This document shows positions 62,236 to 64,000 of a stretch of 64,000 nucleotides of DNA, in pieces (within the stretch, counting starts at the first letter, position 1; every line of letters starts with the position of its first letter). Made by a program: the position numbers and the translations under genes. The stretch spans positions 1 through 64,000 of the forward strand of contig CAUQBR010000001.1 of the NCBI GenBank assembly GCA_963516475.1, in the 5' to 3' direction. This DNA comes from JABCPE02 sp963516475 (GTDB taxonomy: Bacteria > Bacteroidota > Bacteroidia > Flavobacteriales > Weeksellaceae). Under the pieces are notes generated by a model. It did no database searches. It was not told the DNA's origin and saw only the letters and a list, made by a program, of their open reading frames with translations.

Positions 62236-62793
62236 TTAGTTTTTACCATAAAGCTTTTGGGGATTAAATCCTTTTCTTTCAGTTTTTACATTTTCTTGGC
62301 TTATGTTCCTTTGAGGCTGATTTTGCAAAGTTGTTTGGGGTTGATATGAAATGCTTTTAAATGTGCTGTCTCCTTCCAAATAAAGTCCATTGGTGTATTC
62401 TGTAAGATTTAAATCAACAAACTCATTGCTATAAGAATTTTTAATTCGGAAAGTGTCAAATCCCAATGTTATTAATGTTCTTACTATCTGAGGATTATCT
62501 ATAATAACAGAACTTAATAAAAATATTTCTTCTGGTTGCAAGTCACAACCATTTAATATCTTCATTTCTATGCCACTCCTAAAATTAAAACTGCTTGAAA
62601 TATTTTTGAAATCAGAGTTTCCTGATACTGTGCTAAACTTACATATTCTATTCGTAGCTCCATTAATATATGCCATCTCATATGCATTATTGAGTATAGC
62701 CATAATTTCAGAACGAGATGTATCTCCTTCTATTACATGGTCTAAAAGAGAATGCACTACTGACTTCACATGCTGTATAAATAACTCATTCAT
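62236..62793 (-). CDS. first operon protein, soluble, with shared C-terminal motif
   Basis: A 185-aa soluble protein with no recognised family. A helical N-terminus (FIQHVKSVVHSLLDHVIEGD) is followed by a mixed region (CDLQPEEIFLLSSVIIDNPQ) and a disordered Gln/Asn/Ser-rich tail that ends RKGFNPQKLYGKN, matching the ends of the next two proteins. First gene of the operon; the leader upstream contains a candidate structured RNA. Confidence 0.8.
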   Translation of the reverse strand: MNELFIQHVKSVVHSLLDHVIEGDTSRSEIMAILNNAYEMAYINGATNRICKFSTVSGNSDFKNISSSFNFRSGIEMKILNGCDLQPEEIFLLSSVIIDNPQIVRTLITLGFDTFRIKNSYSNEFVDLNLTEYTNGLYLEGDSTFKSISYQPQTTLQNQPQRNISQENVKTERKGFNPQKLYGKN

Positions 62794-62834
62794 GGTCTTG
62801 GGTTTTTACAATTAATTTATATGATAAAAACCAA

Positions 62835-63029
62835 CAAAAAAAGCGAGGGGCTTTTCCACGCTTTTGTTCAGTAAGGTCGACCAAAACCTAAGAGTAATAA
62901 AAACAATGGAAAGCCACTCACTATAGGATATAGTAAGTGTGCCAACTTGTTTTGCCTTTACTCTTCTAATAAAATTGGTCGTTCTACTTGAACAAAGCAA
63001 AAAAGTTTACACTTTTTATGTCGTTGATG
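62835..63029 (-). ncRNA. candidate long-hairpin RNA in front of the vWA/PP2C/kinase operon
   Basis: Read on the minus strand, 62861-62998 folds into a single long interrupted hairpin: outer stem GCTTTGTTCA/TGAACAAAAGC, then GACCAA/TTGGTC, AAGAGTAA/TTACTCTT, and apical CACTTACTATA/TATAGTGAGTG with a loop of three. A terminator-like hairpin (AAAAGCG/CGCTTTT at 62837-62865) with a T run follows, and TATATTTG (63036-63043) is a -7 element before it. Expected length about 190 bases. It recalls 6S-type RNA in shape, or a terminal-inverted-repeat remnant; neither is shown. Confidence 0.6.
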
Positions 63030-63162
63030 TCCTTGCAAATATATACAATTTTTTTATCAAAACATAAAAAGACTTTCCATTTTATTTTTACAAAAATAAG
63101 TAATCATTAACATAAACTTTAGCTGATAGTCCAAAAAAGAATATTTTAAAGTGTTTTTCTAA

Positions 63163-63186
63163 ATGTTGTCACAAATGTTGTCACAT
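63163..63186 (+). repeat. right arm-type repeats, two 12-bp units
   Basis: ATGTTGTCACAA and ATGTTGTCACAT in tandem, matching the left pair at 52723-52746 in all but the last base. About 54 bases from the right att. Confidence 0.8.
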
Positions 63187-63196
63187 ATTAAAAATA

Positions 63197-63229
63197 AATC
63201 GCTCATAAACCATTGGTTTACAAGCGATT
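63197..63229 (-). terminator. element-supplied terminator for tRNA-Cys
   Basis: A 33-base inverted repeat (AATCGCT..TAAACCA pairing with TGGTTTA..AGCGATT, two mismatches) followed on the minus strand by TATTTTTAA. It takes the place of the original terminator at 52563-52587. Confidence 0.75.
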
Positions 63230-63239
63230 GTTTAGATAA

Positions 63240-63255
63240 ATTGAGGTTCCGAGCG
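63240..63255. other. att site, right copy
   Basis: ATTGAGGTTCCGAGCG, within the 3' end of the intact tRNA-Cys. Confidence 0.9.
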
Positions 63256-63314
63256 GATTCGAACCGCTGTAGATGGTTTTGCAGACCACTGCCTAGCCGC
63301 TCGGCCACGGAACC
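63244..63314 (-). tRNA. tRNA-Cys (GCA)
   Basis: 71 bases: acceptor GGTTCCG/CGGAACC with T as discriminator (usual for Cys), anticodon loop CTGCAAA (anticodon GCA), T arm GCGGTTCGAATCCGC. No encoded CCA. It is the integration site of the element, which restores the gene's 3' end. Confidence 0.96.
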
Positions 63315-63328
63315 ATTTTTGAATGGTG

Positions 63329-63360
63329 CAAAAGTAGTAAAAGTTTTTTATTTAATCAAA
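63329..63360 (-). promoter_or_regulatory. tRNA-Cys promoter
   Basis: Minus-strand TTTG (63357-63360), 20-base spacer, TACTTTTG (63329-63336), about 15 bases before the tRNA. Confidence 0.8.
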
Positions 63361-63527
63361 ATATTGATAGATATTTTTCCATTTGAAATTAACCAACTGA
63401 TTATCAAATATATTAATAAACTTATTTTGACTTTTAAAATAAATTTGACTTCTATTATGCTCTATTTTTCCGATATTTGGCGAATAAAATAGGCGGAAGC
63501 AGACTTTAAATTAACTTTTCCAGGAAA

Positions 63528-64000
63528 ATGAATTACATCAGCGTAGAAAACCTTACCAAAACTTATGGCATCGTTACTTTATTTGAGGATATTTCTTTTA
63601 ATATCAATGAAGGGGACAAAATCGCCATCGTTGCCAAAAACGGAAGCGGAAAAACTACTTTGCTCAATATTCTAATGGGCAAAGACTTTGCAGACAGCGG
63701 GACAGTGGTCATCAATAAAGATATTCAGGTGGTTTTATTTGACCAAGAAATACACTTTGAGAATGGGCAGACCATCACAGAATTTATCATGAGTCTGGAT
63801 TCTCCGCCTGTGCAGGCATTGAAAAATTACCAAAAGTCGCTGACTTCTGATGATACCGAATTCATAGAAAGGGCGTTCATAGAAATGGAAAACCAAAAAG
63901 CATGGGGGCTGGAAAACGAAATGAAACAAATCCTCTCCCAGCTAAAAATAACCGACCTAAACGCCAAAATGGACAATCTCTCTGGCGGGCAGATAAAACG
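63528..64000 (+). CDS. ABC-F family ATPase, N-terminal part
   Basis: The first 157 codons of an ABC-F protein, open at the window end: MNYISVENLTKTYGIVTLFE, Walker A AKNGSGKTTLL, and the ABC signature LSGGQIKR at the edge. No membrane part, so it is a soluble ribosome-linked or Uup-like ATPase. Which of the ABC-F subfamilies applies cannot be told from this fragment. Confidence 0.92.
   Translation, partial: MNYISVENLTKTYGIVTLFEDISFNINEGDKIAIVAKNGSGKTTLLNILMGKDFADSGTVVINKDIQVVLFDQEIHFENGQTITEFIMSLDSPPVQALKNYQKSLTSDDTEFIERAFIEMENQKAWGLENEMKQILSQLKITDLNAKMDNLSGGQIK

Larger units (their letters stand above)
52591..63255. mobile_element. 10.65-kb integrative element in tRNA-Cys
   Basis: Bounded by a 16-bp direct repeat (52591-52606 and 63240-63255) that is the 3' end of tRNA-Cys plus 3 bases. 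Inside are an integrase next to the left end, a Fic protein, two HTH proteins, a possible replication protein and a six-gene vWA/PP2C/kinase operon. Paired 12-bp repeats lie near both ends. No conjugation genes are seen, so it would need helper functions for transfer. Confidence 0.9.

Noticed and set aside
62861..62998. A retron-type RNA
   Set aside because: No reverse transcriptase gene is present in the element, so only the hairpin shape would support it.
62812..63000. A 62-codon minus-strand reading frame covering the long hairpin
   Set aside because: It coincides with the inverted repeat and terminator, has no domain and is better explained as read-through of a structured RNA.
63163..63492. 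A 109-codon plus-strand reading frame
   Set aside because: It runs across the arm repeats, the terminator and the antisense of tRNA-Cys and its promoter, so it is not a credible gene.
1..64000. CRISPR arrays, rRNA genes and IS elements
   Set aside because: No regularly spaced repeats, rRNA sequence or transposase gene was seen on either strand.

Overview
The window looks like a chromosome segment from a low-GC member of the Bacteroidota, most probably Flavobacteriales close to Chryseobacterium/Riemerella/Elizabethkingia. The signs are: promoters of the type TTTG-N19/20-TAnnTTTG before ribosomal and tRNA genes; few recognisable Shine-Dalgarno sequences; the gene order tuf-tRNA-Trp-secE-nusG-rplKAJL; lipoproteins with Bacteroidota-type signal peptides; and a Bacteroidota-type tyrosine integrase. 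The genus is an inference.

Left part (1-20.7 kb): the end of an M3 peptidase gene; a very AT-rich two-gene cassette of unknown function (163-1466); two exporters (MFS and EamA); a WG-repeat lipoprotein; a DUF3800 protein; a chaperonin cluster in which groES and groEL are separated by two genes; a forward run of Na+/H+ antiporter, glycosyltransferase, hexapeptide acyltransferase and beta-carbonic anhydrase, meeting a SulP anion transporter at a shared terminator; then a reverse run (Nudix, tyrosine recombinase, dCMP deaminase-like, thiL) and a secreted S9 peptidase.

Middle part (20.7-52.4 kb): the S10-spc-alpha ribosomal cluster from rplC to rplQ on the minus strand (rpsJ is not in front of rplC), a lipoprotein and a large secreted protein, mfd, a small variable region with a duplicated 62-bp promoter repeat and 15-bp tandem repeats next to an ATPase, pth, prfB, a DedA protein, then rplKAJL, nusG, secE, tRNA-Trp, tuf and an alpha-carbonic anhydrase lipoprotein.

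Right part (52.59-63.26 kb): a 10.65-kb integrated element in the 3' end of tRNA-Cys. It has a 16-bp att repeat at both ends, paired 12-bp repeats near both ends (probable integrase arm sites), an integrase, a Fic protein, two small excisionase-like HTH proteins and a possible replication protein. Its main cargo is a six-gene minus-strand operon: three accessory proteins (185 aa, a DUF805 membrane protein, a 241-aa membrane protein), a vWA protein, a membrane PP2C-like phosphatase and a membrane kinase-like protein with a PEGA-like domain. The last three match the logic of the TerY-P triad (vWA/PP2C/kinase). The three accessory proteins end in a shared short motif (GF...[IL]YGK), which I regard as the most unusual signal in the window. 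The element also holds two candidate structured RNAs with their own promoter elements and terminators (about 55078-55288 and 62835-63029), and two interleaved GC-rich inverted repeats with pseudoknot topology at the kinase stop codon. After tRNA-Cys the window ends inside an ABC-F ATPase gene.
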